A stretch of DNA of 64,000 nt from Pollenia angustigena. Lineage: Eukaryota > Arthropoda > Insecta > Diptera > Polleniidae. Positions within the stretch are counted from its first letter, which is position 1. The number at the start of each line of letters is the position of its first letter. Made by a program: the position numbers and the translations under genes. This document shows, in pieces, positions 23,334 to 35,364 of this stretch. The notes under the pieces are model-generated. The model was not told the DNA's origin, made no database searches, and was given only the letters and a program-made list of their open reading frames with translations. The DNA lies in the NCBI GenBank assembly GCA_930367215.1, contig OV884059.1, positions 8,022,945 to 8,086,944 of the forward strand, written 5' to 3'.

Positions 23334-23344
23334 ATACTTTTATT

Positions 23345-24830
23345 ATTAACGTAGTCAGGGTCATTAAATTTTCTAAATGGATCGATTGAGGTGGTTCTTT
23401 AATATTGGACGTCCAGAATGTGCTTCGTCAAGAACGGAAAATCATTTTGAAATATTAATGCCGTGTAGTGTTTTGTTAAATGCTAAAATATATTGTAAAT
23501 CTCTTCATAGTTTTCCTAATTAAACAGAAAATTTGTACTTAAATATATAATTTTTAAGTTAGTTATAGAACATCCTAACAAATCGTTTGATTATAGCGAA
23601 ACTTCCTGTTAATTTACCTTAAACTCCTTCTTTATTTTAATGAATACAAATTAAATCTCCAACACTTTTCAACATTTAACTTCCTGTCATCATTTAATTA
23701 GTATCTAAAGTTATTTCATCTTTCATACTCTTAAGAAAAACCATAAGAAGAGACATTTATTTTCTAAAGTCATTATTGCCTAAGGATTAATTAAAAACAA
23801 CAACAGCTTTAGATAAATAAACAACAACAAAAACAGAAGAAAAAAACATAAACAAAAGACCACAGCTAAATACACTAAAGACTATAAACAAGGTAAATAA
23901 AAAAAAAACTGTCTTCCTTTCATTCTTCCTAAGGAAATTTCCCTTGCAAATATGTTCAACTGAGACTCACACGGCTGTCTTATTTGGCATGTAAAATGAT
24001 TGAGAAGGAGTCTGTGGGTTGTGAAAGTAACATTTGCATTAAATATGACAACATACTTGTTTAAGAGAGCAGCATCCTCTTCAAATCTAAAGTCAAGTAC
24101 ATTTTCTGCTTGAATGCGAGTTTTTTTTTTTTGTTGTTGTCGTTTTTGCCATATTCATTAAAAGAAGGGCACATTATACCCAGAATGACTACTGCTGTTT
24201 TAAGTTTCTTTAGATGGGAAAGCTTCAAATGATGCTCGAAAACAAATGTCATGATAAAAAAAAAGAAGCTAATTAAAGGGAAATAATTTAGACAATAAAT
24301 GCATGAGGCACGTATGAATATGGAAGTAAAAGTGTGTAGGCGTAAGAAGTCACACGTATGAGATTTAAAAATATGAATGTTCTATCACAACTAAAAAGAA
24401 TTTGATGCGAATCAAATAATAGCAATGGGCTTTATTGTAGACCATAAGTTAGTCTTTAGTTTTGAGCTTCAACTATAGTTTTTACCTTTGACGGGAATTT
24501 CGGCTAATCATCTAGATGTTCCAAAATTTCTGACAAATAGAATATATGTAGTTTAATATATAGACTCCATTATACCCATATCTATTGCCTGGCTTGAGTT
24601 TATTTCTCGCAGACCACAAAACCGAAATATTTTTAGTAAGCAGCCGGAAAAAAGAATCAATTAGCATCAGAGTGGGTCAATGGAAAAATATCCAGGAATT
24701 TTAATCTTTAGATTTAATAAATTTTAAAGAATATTTAAAATACGCATGCAAAAAAACCAGAAGCAAGCAACGTTCTAAGAAGGATTATCCTAAACATGGG
24801 AGAACTTAGACAAAGCCATAGGATATTTGT
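23345..24830. other. Non-coding region with one shared repeat fragment
   Basis: GACGTCCAGAATGTGCTTCGTCAAGAAC at ~23408 also occurs with slight changes at ~12779 (GACGTCCAGAATACGGTTCGTCAAGAAC), followed in both by AAATCATTTT-AAAT-TTAATG. An unclassified interspersed repeat. Nothing else recognised. Confidence 0.4.
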
Positions 24831-24831
24831 A

Positions 24832-25681
24832 AAGCGTGTTTTTTTTTTGAGTGTCACAACTTTGAGTTAGCATCACTGCTTTATTTGAGCACCCATTTAA
24901 TAGCTGATAGTTGCGTTGCTTTTTGTTTAGTTTGATTTGAAAATTCATTATGAATCGACTTACAACGGAGCAACGCGTGCCAATTGTTGAAATTTTTAAT
25001 CAAAATAATTGTGCTATTCGTCAAACTCATCGTGCACTTGTTCCTTTTATGGCGTTCATAACCGTCCTTCAGAGTGGCTAATTCGAAGAACAATATATCG
25101 TTTTCTGACCACATTTACAGTTACTGATAATGTACATCCCGTGAGACACCGAACAGTGCGCACTGAAGAAGCTGTAGCCGGTCAATTCGTCGCCGTTCTC
25201 AGAAACTTGGGTTGTGTCCTTCCACTTTATGAAGATTTTTTGTACCTCAATTGCGTGACATTAATCTTGCTGATATGTGGTTCCAACAGGACGGAGCCAC
25301 ATGCCACACAGCGGGCGCTACAATTGATTTACTCAAAGAAACTTTTGATAAAAAAAATAATTTGACGTAAAATGATCCAATAAATTAGTTACCAAGATCT
25401 TGTGATTTAACCCCATTGGATTATTTTCTTTGGGGTTATGTTAAGTCGCTTGTCTACGTCGAAAAAACACAAACAATTGAATACCCGAAAATCAACATCC
25501 AAAGTTATCGGTGAAATACGGCTGCGAAATGTTGTTGAAAATTGGTGTTCCAGATTGCAGAAATCATATATAAACATTAATTTTATAAAATTTTCTTTCC
25601 AATAAAGCTCGTTTTATTGGCATTCAAAATATATTTCCCTGTTTTATTATGATTGTGTCACTCCATAAAAAAAACCGTCTA
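24832..25681 (+). mobile_element. Deleted mariner-type element (~850 bp)
   Basis: Left end AAGCGTGTTTTTTTTTTGAGTGTCAC, right end GTGTCACTCCATAAAAAAAACCG, the same termini as the copy at 58040-58624. TA precedes the left end. Confidence 0.8.
24951..25580 (+). pseudogene. Mariner transposase remnant
   Basis: Starts MNRLTTEQRVPIVEIFNQNN with the HTH text IRQTHRALVPF, then NRPSEWLIRRTIYRF. A large internal deletion follows VRTEEAVAGQFVAVLRN. The catalytic-half text DMWFQQDGATCHTAGATIDL reappears in another frame near 25270, then PLDYFLWGYVKSLVY near 25420. Several frameshifts and stops; not functional. Confidence 0.8.
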
Positions 25682-25689
25682 TTATATAG

Positions 25690-26470
25690 ATTATCAATCC
25701 CTATGCCACAATATTGTACACATCTTTAGGCGAGGTTTAGAAGAAGCTCATCGCTCAAAAACGTAATGCTTCTAGTCCGACAAGAGTATGTTGCGGATGC
25801 AGCACTAAATGTTTATGTCTTGGCTTCCCAGGGGTATGTACGGAAAAATTAAAAAAGGATATTCCATCTTCCGGTGTTGACAGAATTCGACAGAATTCAA
25901 AATTGACAGATCTCTTGAGATAGCGGCTGACTAGATTTCCTATCTGGTACAACTGGAGTCAGTAGCCGCGGGTGGCATGGCATTAGACTAACTATTGGCT
26001 AAGGCTGTGGTTTGGATAGCGGCAGACCAGATTTCTTTTCTAGTTGAACGGGAGTCAATAGCCCCCAGTGACATGACATTCGACCAGCTTTGGTTGAGGC
26101 CTCCTTTATTATGCTGCTCGAAGAAAATGCTTTTGCCTGTCCGCTAACAGGATACTTTTGGGGATCACGTGGTGGTTGTGGTTTACTGACCAAAATCAAG
26201 GGGGATCCTGAAAATCCTACTAAAGAGCTGATTTTTCACCACTTGTGAGAAAGTTCGGCATAAGACATGATCTTACCTAGATATTGTTGCTACTTAACAG
26301 AATCTGCAGGCATTTTTCCAATAGAAGTGGAGGTTAGATGGCTACAACTCCTAAACAAGGGGCGAGTGTATAATATTGCCGGACTACGGACTCAAATTGC
26401 AAGCTGGGTGGCTCTCACACTCGGGGGCGGTTGCTAAAGGCACTGTTTTTCACAAATTTGTTGACACTTA
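25690..26470. other. Unassigned GC-richer block with a tandem duplication
   Basis: GATAGCGGCTGACTAGATTTC ... GGAGTCAGTAGCC near 25920 is repeated at ~26016 as GATAGCGGCAGACCAGATTTC ... GGAGTCAATAGCC, a ~97-bp period. The composition resembles coding DNA from a retroelement, but no frame gives a recognisable domain on either strand. Confidence 0.4.
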
Positions 26471-27874
26471 AGAAGTCGTTAATTCTAAGAGGCAATCAAA
26501 AGTATCGACTTAAGATTAGATTAAAGTGACAAGCATTATTCATATTATTTTCAAATATCCTTTTGAAATGTAACCAAATGCTGTTATTAATGTCTGTTAA
26601 CTTCACTGACTCGTTATGTTTGACACCTTATTTGTAAATATGCCAAAAACAAGATATTTTCCAGCAACTACAAAGTAATTTCAACAACTGTCAGTAAATA
26701 TTTGTAAAAATCTTTGTAAAAAAAATAAACGTATAATATGAAATAAGAAAAGCAAATCACAAAAAAAAAAAAAAAGAAATGGCATGTGAAAGTAACAAGA
26801 AATATTGACATTCTTAAGGCATTAGTTGCAGTTATTGGAAATATAATACATTTGCAAGAAATAATAAAAAAAAATATGAAAAAAGCAATATGAAATAGTT
26901 TTTTTTTTTAATATTTGTTATATATGAAAAATAAAAGAGATTTTTTTGCTATGAAAAGATTTCTTAAGTATTTCTCTATTTTTTAAGGTAAAAATTTTAA
27001 ATATTTTTACAACATTTTTTTAAGATTTTTCTACATTCTTTTTAAAAGTTTATTGAACTTAATGATGTCGATAACATATTGCTGTATAGAAAGAAGAGTT
27101 TTTGCATATAAATGTACATATTTTTTTTATAGATATTTACTTTGTAGTTTTACATACGTTTTTTTTTATATATATATATTTTTTTTTATAACAATGTCAT
27201 ATTGTTTTAATGTGAAAAGCGCCTGTGCTCTGTCAAGTTTTACAAAGTGTTTATTTGACACTTAAGAAAATAAAAGAGGGAGTAAAATGTTTTTAAAAAA
27301 TAATGGAAAAAAATCAAGAAAGCAAAAGTACCAGGTAGGAAATTAAAACAATAAAGACAAGAAAATATGACTGCCAAGTTTGTCAAAGACAATTTAGGCT
27401 CTAGTCCAGGCAATAGTTTAGATCATGGTGGAATAAGCAGGTGGCATCGTAAGGGCAACAAATACAGCATTACAACAAAAATGGAAATTATATCACCGTT
27501 AACGTCAAAAAATACTTTAAACAAAAATCAAAGCGTGCCGCTTAACGTGATGAAATAAATAAATTTTTAGCCAATTTTTATTTAGTTATGGTCAATATCT
27601 TATTTATTTTAATTTAAAATTATCAAAAACTTTAGTAAAATACAATAATCACAGCACAAAACGAGGACTTTTTGTAAACACAAACAAAACTTTGACATAA
27701 ACCTAGACAAACAATGCAAGAGCAAAAAATCGTCATTAGGCGTTGTGCTGCCACCTGTTTATTTCACCATAGTTTAGATCCTTCTTTTTAATAAAAGTAG
27801 CAGTGACAACAACAAATTTTGTTTATTTAATAAGAGTTACAAATACAATTACAAATTATATTCTAACTTAATTA
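26471..27874. other. AT-rich non-coding DNA
   Basis: No recognised gene. A 63-codon frame at 27367-27558 is Lys/Ser-rich and not recognisable. A polypurine/T-rich microsatellite-like stretch occurs near 27160-27190. Confidence 0.45.
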
Positions 27875-28002
27875 ACCGAGGTATAGTAACGTGGACCTTC
27901 AGCCCGTTGTAGTGAAATAGATCAGAGTCTCTGGTGGGAATCGAACCCGCAACCACCGCACTGATAGACTAGCTCACTGCCAACTACCATACCGGGGCAC
28001 CC
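27875..28002 (-). repeat. tRNA-derived SINE, copy 1
   Basis: On the minus strand: GGTGCCCCGGTATGGTAGTT, then GGTTCGATTCCCACC, an excellent RNA polymerase III B box, then a CAGAGACTCTGATCTATTTCAC body. The first block supplies the A-box-like part. Copies 2 and 3 (30551-30700, 39874-40030) share head and body. Too diverged in the anticodon arm and joined to extra body to be a tRNA gene. Confidence 0.75.
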
Positions 28003-28246
28003 AACAACCCAACAACAAAACGTATATGATTACTACCACTCCTGCTACCTTCACAGTTTACTAGCAATAGTTGCAGTTCAGGTTTTTGCAGTTCAGGTTT
28101 TTTTTTTCTTTTTTAGAGAGTGGAATGTCAAAAGTTGCTAGTGTTTTTGACATATCGACCAACGAAAGCAACAAATAAAATACAACGTTGTGTTTTTGGT
28201 GTTGTGCTTGTTGTAGCATTGCCACCACCGTTTAAATGAATTCGCC

Positions 28247-28708
28247 TTGATAATTAGGTTGATAATGTTTGACATAGAATCACAAAACATATGTTTTGCT
28301 TATACTCCTAACTCCACACTCAGCACAATTTTTTCAAATGTAAAAGCACCAATTGAAAAACAACAACAATGCAATGTTGTGTATGAACTTGAATGTATGG
28401 GGAATGACGAACAGAAATGCAATCAAATATATATAGGTACGACAAAACGATCATTGCAAACAAGAATGATTGAACATAAAAACGACATAACAAAACTTAG
28501 AGAATCAACCGGGTTGGCAACACATATTCTGTCTTCTGGACATAAAATCAACTTTGATGACGTTAAAATTTTAGACATGGAGGGTGGAGAAAGAAAAAGG
28601 TACACAATAGAAAGCTTATGTACGTATACAAAAAAAAAAATAGAAAGAACAATGAACAAAAAGGAGGATACTGACAATACAAATACAAGCTATAGAGTTG
28701 CAATATAA
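28247..28708 (+). pseudogene. Penelope-like element, GIY-YIG endonuclease domain fragment
   Basis: The protein reads CNVVYELEC ... QIYIGTTKRSLQTRMIEHKND ... GLATHILSSGHKINF ... RYTIESLC. The VVY...YIG pair, the Arg/His-containing helix and the Glu of TIESL match the GIY-YIG nuclease domain that ends Penelope-like element proteins, where it nicks target DNA. About 150 residues are open without a stop, but the reverse transcriptase expected upstream is absent, so this is a 5'-truncated copy. Downstream text continues to a hammerhead-like motif at ~28906. Confidence 0.8.
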
Positions 28709-28985
28709 CTTCAGACTTTGATATTAATTTTTAAGCTGTGGTTTTAATTTATTTTTTGTGTTAAATGTTCTTTGTTTTTTGTAAAATTTATTTATATTTA
28801 GTTTAATGTGAAAATTACTGTTAAATTTGTAAGTTTAAAGAAAAAATATTTGGTGTATTTATGTTTTATTATGTATTATAATTTTTTAATTAAATAGACG
28901 TAACCCTGATGAAGTCAACAAATAATTGACAAAACGTTGGAAAATATGTTAAGAAAAGTTTTTTATTTACATTAAATAATATTGG
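28709..28985 (+). mobile_element. Penelope-like element 3' untranslated tail with hammerhead-like motif
   Basis: Follows the endonuclease frame. At 28906-28940: CTGATGA, stem GTCAA...TTGAC, AAAAC, GTTGG. This is close to the hammerhead ribozyme core CUGANGA-stem II-GAAAC, reported from Penelope-like elements, but with an extra A and with AAAAC in place of GAAAC. Confidence 0.5.
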
Positions 28986-30550
28986 CCTAATTAGCTGACT
29001 TGATAAAATTCAAACATAAAATGTTTTTTATCATTTTATAAACAAGTATAAAAACATTACAAAATGGCAAACATTGAATGCAAGCAACAAGCGATAACAC
29101 AAATATCAAGCGAGACTGACTGGTTTTGTTAAATAGTAAAGCAAAACTATAGTCTTGACTTAAGTTTAGACTATATTTTAGTCTATAGTTTAAACAAAAG
29201 TCTAGTCTGTAATTTAGGCTGAACTTTAGTATATAGACTAGATTTTAGTCTAGTCTAGTCTAGTCTAGTTTATATTAAAGCCTAGTCTATAGCTTAGCTA
29301 TAATCAAGTATTAAATAAAGTTTATAGTCTAGTCCTTAGTTTATAAATGAGCTAATTCTCCTTTTACTCCCATTTCCTTTCTATAATTTAACATGTTGCT
29401 AAATTCTCCATTGGTATTTATTCCATTTTCCGTAGTACATATTTTAAACTTGATTTTCCAGTTGGACAATTTCAAAAGTTACAACATTTTATTATTGTTG
29501 TTGCCGTTTTTTGTTATTGTTGTCACATTTCCAGAGGGTGGTGGCTGCATTAAAATTATGACAAAATGTGCATTCAAGTGTAAATTAAACAAGACTCACG
29601 CTTTTTAATAGCAGACAAAAAACCCGGCAAAACAAAACTAAAACAAAAATTTAAGTACCTTTTTGTAGTCTACTTAGCGCTCCCCCTTTTTTAAAAAAAA
29701 GAAAATACCTGGGTACTTTTATAAACATTTAGGAAAATCTGGTAGTACAAAAGGTGTCTATGACAACCGTAAGTTTGAAGTGAAATATTTTAAACTTCCT
29801 GTTTTTTTTTTATTTTAAAAGTAAAAAGAAAAAGTGGAAATAATTTTAAGCTGCTTTTAAAAGTATTAAAGGAATTTTTTTTCTGTTGTATTGAAAAAAA
29901 AAATCATTGCCAAGTCTTTTATCTTTTGCTCTCTTTTTAAGCTTTAGGACGTGCTTTTCTTTGCATTTAACAGATGCTTTTAAAAACTTTTTTTTTTGTA
30001 ATTTTAATGTTTTTTTATTTTTAATGATTTCATTGGTTTGAAAACAAAAATTTTTTTATTTAAGAAAACTTTTAATTGTTTTATGTCTTTTGTTTAAGAT
30101 TTATTATGCTTATTGAAGAGTTAAATTCTCAATTGAAAAACTTTTTTTATTGACCAAAGTTTTAAAAACAATTGTTGTTATTATTAAAAAATTATAATTG
30201 GTTTTAATGCAAAACAAACTTTTTTAAAACAAATTTTAAAAGTTGATTGATTTAAATTTACCACCCTGTAAAAGAAGTCACCACACTGTGGTGATTACCT
30301 CAAATTTCTGTAGTGGTAGGATAGGAGATAGTTTTATCTTAAAGGCCGTGTACACTACACTGAGATCTTTTAGATTTGATTTGAAATCTTTTTCAAAATC
30401 TATGGCGTTTAAATTGCGATTTCTTGATATATTGTCTAGTACAGGAAAGTATTTTTTAGTACAAAGTAGGATAAAAGTTGTCACCCGATGTTCATTGACT
30501 GTAATTTTTTTTATGCATGAAAAACCTAAGTTGTGCTTTTATATTTATTA
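28986..30550. other. AT-rich non-coding DNA with AGTCTA microsatellite-like text
   Basis: 29150-29340 repeats (T)AGTCTAGTCTATAGTTTAG; related stretches occur at ~43180-43440 and ~45830-45930. No coding sequence recognised. Confidence 0.45.
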
Positions 30551-30700
30551 TTTTTTTTTTTTTTTTTGAAATTCCCTAAGCTAATCCCGCGAAGACTTCG
30601 TTGGTCTGCAGTAAAGAAACCAAAGTCTCTGGCGGGAATCGAACCCTCAACCCCGGAACTGATAGACTAGCTTACTTCCAGCTAGCCTACCGGGGCACTC
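30551..30700 (-). repeat. tRNA-derived SINE, copy 2, with A-rich tail
   Basis: Minus strand: GTGCCCCGGTAGGCTAGCTG, B box GGTTCGATTCCCGCC, body CAGAGACTTTGGTTTC, ending in an A run (the T run at 30551-30567 on +). The tail supports retroposition. Confidence 0.75.
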
Positions 30701-30789
30701 ATTTAAATTGAGAATATTTGAAGTCTTGACCTTTTTTTATTAAGTAGAACAAAGAAATCGGCCAAGTGGCCGCCACTAGGGTTAATTAC

Positions 30790-31110
30790 CATACGGGGTC
30801 CGATTTATTGCATTTTCCACCAATCTTGCCCGAACTTTCGGCGATAGGCTCACGTATTTCTGACGGATATTTAAGGGCTTCATGAGTCATGAGTGTTTGT
30901 TGACAAAGACTCTTAACTTCAAGAAACCCCACAAAAAGAAGTCCAGAACGGCTGAAGTTGCCCGATATTGCAGGTCAAATCTAGAGATTAGACTACCCGG
31001 AAATGTAGCCCTTAGAATTTACGTTGTGTGTCGTTCAGTATGCGCCGTTGCTCCGTCCTGTTGGAACCACATTTTCTGCAGTCCTAATTCTTTACGTTGA
31101 GGTGGGATAA
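30790..31110 (-). pseudogene. Mariner-like transposase fragment
   Basis: Minus strand reads KMWFQQDGATAHTERHTT, then in other frames LDFFLWGFLKLRVFVN and VRARLVENAINR. The catalytic WFQQDGATAH and FFLWGFLK motifs identify a mariner family different from that at 3315. Stops and frame changes throughout. Confidence 0.75.
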
Positions 31111-33500
31111 GTCGTTTAGCATAGCTTTAAAGCGTTCATAGTGTAACCCAGACTTAAGGCCCGTTTACGCTAAAATACTGGGTATTACGACATGTCATAA
31201 ACTCAAATAAATTCAAAATGTATAATAGTATGAAAAAATTTTTGTATGAAATGTCAAAAAATACGTAAAAAAATCTGACAGTCGTACGAATTTAACCATT
31301 AAATTAAATTTTTCAAAACAATTAGATTTTTATTTATCAGAGTTATATTTTTATCAAAGCGCAAGAGGGAAATCAGGGATGGAACTTATTTTTCACCGTC
31401 GTTTTTTTTTTTTTTTTTTCTTAAAAAAACAATTCAAAATTACTAAAATAAATATAAAATATCAAGTGTTTTCTTTTAAATTTTAAATAAATCACACATA
31501 TTTTTCGTAAAAAATAATTAAATTAGGTACACGGACGAAAAAAGTACGATCGTAGCAACTTTTCCACCCTTAAAGAAAATTACAAAAACAGCTGTTAAAT
31601 AATTTGTCCTAGAATAAAAATCACGTCAAAATTTAAAACACACTTTAAATAAAAATATAAATTTCTATTGAGACAGTCAGACCAAAAATCATTGAATTTT
31701 GTGCCAGCAAAATCTTAATACTTCTGGAATAGTGTGAAATTGGCTTTAAGGATTATTTAATTATGAAATTAAAGATTAAGAATCAAAAATAGTTAAAAAA
31801 TTTCATAGAAATTGTTAACATTTTCTTTTTAATTATAATTTAAAACTGGTTTTTATGTTTTTCTATTATAATAAGTCCCTTTACACCATAATTTGTTTCT
31901 CTACAAATTCCCATAATTTATATTTTATTGCTAAAACACAATCATAAATTAAATTTTGTATTTTATTGTTTGATTTTATTTTTATTATTTGTGGTTAATT
32001 TTACAGACTCATAAATTGGGGGGAAAACTGGATTTAATATACAAAATTTGTACATGCTGAAGCACAATTTGTGTGCTTTAAAAATGTAAATTTTCGTCCC
32101 AAAAATAAGGAAATGATAGAAACACAAATGAATTAAACAAGCTAAATCATGCTTTGGCACGTTTCTAATTAACTAGAAAATATATTGTTGTAAATTGAAA
32201 TTTGTTTAATAAAAGAAAAGGAAAAAGAAAAAAATACATACATATGTATGTATGTATGTATGTATGTAAAAAAAATTAACAAAATTTAAAAAAACTTCAA
32301 GTTATTTTGAATTTTTCTCAAATTTGTTGCCAATTTTTGGTTTTTTTTTTTTTTTTGTTTTTTTGAGGTTTTTTACTTTATTTTATTACAAATTAGTGTG
32401 ATTTAACCATTGGAAAAATAATTAATTTTGAAAACTTATCTTTATTGATAACAAAAGCATTTAGAGAACGTTAAGGTTAGACTGTCCATATGGTTCCCTT
32501 TTTTCCAAGAATTTGATCAGAATTTATAAGTACTAAATAAAACAAAATTTATAATAATTATTTTGAAAATACTAGTGTGGCGATTATGTATGGCAACCAA
32601 ACTTAGGTAAGGCAACTTTTATCAGTTGCCAACGAAAATATGTAAATAATAATCAACGAAAATAAGTGAATTCAATAAAAAAAAGAAATATGATTTGTTA
32701 AGTACATTTATTTTTTCGATGGCGTAGAAATAATAGTGAACGTGTCATCTGTTAGGCGACACTTGAGACGCAGTTCTAATAAAATTGTCTTGCCTTAAGG
32801 CATATTTTTTTATATTCTCAAATAAGCTGTGGCTTATAGTCGAGACTGTTACGAGTAAACACAAATTCATCGGTCAAGAGCAAAAGCTCCACTGTTGAAA
32901 ATGTTCAATATGTACGTGGATTTAATTCCATTGGCAACTAAATTTAGTTCGGTTGCCATACACTGAATGAATTTTTTCACAGATCCAATGGATTTTGACA
33001 TGAATCGAATGAAATATTTTATTAAAAGTCAGCCTATGTAACGCTTCATAAGACTAAGGAAACATTTTTCATTAACCCCCAGTTAATGAAATTTTTCATA
33101 AATTCGATAAAAAATTTTGCATTAACTTAATGCAAACAATTTTATTAAGATTGTAACCTTATGGCATCACATTAAGGAAACATTTCATAACCATAATGAT
33201 GAAAAGTCAAACGTGTAGATAATTTTTTTTTTTTTTTTTTCATTATTTTAATGAATTTTTTTTTTTGTTTTTCTATGAAATTTTTAATTTTTTCAATGAC
33301 ATAACTTGATTAAATTTCGTAATCTTAATGCAAGTTTTTGTCTAGTTTCATGATTATTATGGTTGTTTATTTTAGCCATTTTTTTATTGGGCTGCTTGCA
33401 ACACAACTTCAGTTACGTTGCCATCCGGTATCGACCCAGAAATATTTTATTGGATTGATGAAAAAAAAAATAATGAAATAGATTCATTAGATTATTGAAG
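31111..33500. other. AT-rich non-coding DNA with ATGT/CATA microsatellite
   Basis: 32234-32268 is a (CATA)/(ATGT) run, common in flies. 32900-33480 has repeat-like text (AATGAATTTTTTC, CATTAAGGAAACATTT, ATTGGCAACT) suggestive of an old interspersed repeat. No gene. Confidence 0.45.
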
Positions 33501-33507
33501 AATAATC

Positions 33508-33621
33508 CCCGTATTCATAAACGATTATTAAAATTAACAAAAGTTTATTAAGCAAAATTTTCATAGAAAATTGGTTCTGGAAGCCTTTATGAAATAAAAA
33601 ATATTTTTATGAATACGGCAG
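33508..33621. mobile_element. MITE (CCGTATTCATAAA termini), intact copy, ~114 bp
   Basis: CCCGTATTCATAAACG ... GCAAAATTTTCATAGAAAA ... TTTATGAATACGGCAG. Same family as 13011-13722 and 40651-40766. Confidence 0.8.
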
Positions 33622-33624
33622 TAA

Positions 33625-34660
33625 TTCTTTCAGTGTACATAATCGACACACTGTTTTCGCTTTTTCATTGAAAAAAATAAATAAAACATTTGTTAAGCTT
33701 AATCGCATTTATTTTCCAATTTACCTGATGGCTTAAAGATACACTATAAACTGTCATGGGGATTTTCTATTTGTTTCTTTACGTTTGTTTGCTTTAAACT
33801 CTGGCAATATTGTGGAGTGTACGTACGTTTAACGTACAATTGCCAATTTCTAAATTTGTTCGTAAATCGTAGCAGTAGTAACAAAAAAAATTATCTCAAC
33901 TATTGATTTAGGAAAATTTATAACAAATAAAAGTTATGTACTATTAAGAAAATGGAAAAATAAATAGAAAAAAGACATTTTCAACAGGATGAAATTCTTA
34001 GCAAAAAAAAAAAAAAACTATGACAAATTCGTTGAATTAAAATATAGCGTAAACTACAGACTAGGATATACTATAGTGTATAATATTTGTGAAAATCGAA
34101 ATCGATAGAAATTTTTTGTTAAAATTTATTAAAAATTAACTTGTATTTTTCTGATTTTAAGAGTAGTTCTGGTAAAGATAAGTGGTCCTCAAAGTATGAC
34201 GTATAATAGTTGCGTGAACTTCACAGGATCGTTTACAAAATTTTTTCTATTTCAATTTCACGTGAATTCCGTTTCCAGAACATGGCTAACTGAGCTACCT
34301 TAACAAGAGCGGAAAGCGTATTTTTAAATCGTCAACAAAGAAGATGGTGTTAATCGGTAAGAATCCGACATACTTTATAGGGACTTGTGAAGTTTTCTAC
34401 CTTCAACACAAAAAAAGAAAGGAAAGAAGAAAGATCAGCCGAGAAAATATGACAGAGGCTGATTAAAACTATTATGCTATAAAATATCATGGAAGGCTGT
34501 CCTTCCGGGCGTTAAGAAGGCAAAGAAAGTGCTTCAGCCGCTTAGAATCCAACAACCATATGCAAGAGTTACACCTACCTAAGAAAAAAAAAGGGCTAGG
34601 CTTAAGATTCGACTATAGACTTAATTACAGCTTCTGACATAACCCAGTAAAAAATGGAGC
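33625..34660. other. Non-coding DNA, nothing recognised
   Basis: AT-rich, with a GC-moderate part at 34150-34620 whose frames give no recognisable protein on either strand. Confidence 0.45.
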
Positions 34661-34666
34661 TTCCAA

Positions 34667-34892
34667 CGAAGCAGGTTTGTAAGGGAGAAACATAAACGTT
34701 TCGCTTACCATTGCGCTTACGGACGACATGAATTTTATATGGCGAGTTCCCTCTTTGAAGCAATACATTTTTGACACATGAAGCGCATTATTCAGCGCAT
34801 ATAAAAATTGTTATATGTAACGATCAGCCTTACACACTGAATGTTTTGATAGAGTTATTTTTTAGTTTTCTCCCTTACAAACCTGCTTCGTA
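34667..34892. mobile_element. MITE, 226 bp
   Basis: ACGAAGCAGGTTTGTAAGGG at the left is answered by CCCTTACAAACCTGCTTCGT at the right, a ~25-bp near-perfect terminal inverted repeat. Non-coding interior. Confidence 0.75.
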
Positions 34893-35364
34893 GTAAGGGA
34901 ATGCCGTACTTGAAATGTTATTTTTTTTTTTTATAAAAGTTGTTGAGAGTTCTTTCACTTACTTTACTACATTTCTGTATGTCTTATTGCGTAGCGCATG
35001 ATTGTGCGCTTATTTTGTTAAATGTACCATTAGTGCTTCGCAAAATGATACAATTTTTTATTGGGAAGTTAGATTACAGTTTCTGTCAGAGGTTAGATTA
35101 TAGTGTCAGCTATAGATTCGGCCGCAGTGTCGACAATTGATTTAAATAAAGTTTTGACTATAAATTAAACAACAGTGTATCCAGTAGACAAACTCAATGA
35201 TTAATTTAATACTTTTTTTGGTAGAAATAAATCAATCTTCCTTACAAATAAAACATTATTCTTGTAAAAGAGCTTATTTAACAACAAAAAAAAACCCCCC
35301 TACAAATATACTTTAGTTCTTGTTAAAGCATAAAATAACCAGCAGGTAAAACTAATAGCGATTT

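Noticed and set aside
27367..27558. 63-codon frame starting MTAKFVKDNLGSS
   Set aside because: Less biased than others but too short and unmatched; no supporting splice sites seen.
27930..28002. tRNA gene on the minus strand
   Set aside because: A good B box, but the cloverleaf cannot be completed and the same head-plus-body unit recurs at 30551 and 39874, so it is a SINE.
28423..28677. 84-codon minus-strand frame
   Set aside because: Antisense shadow of the Penelope GIY-YIG endonuclease frame.
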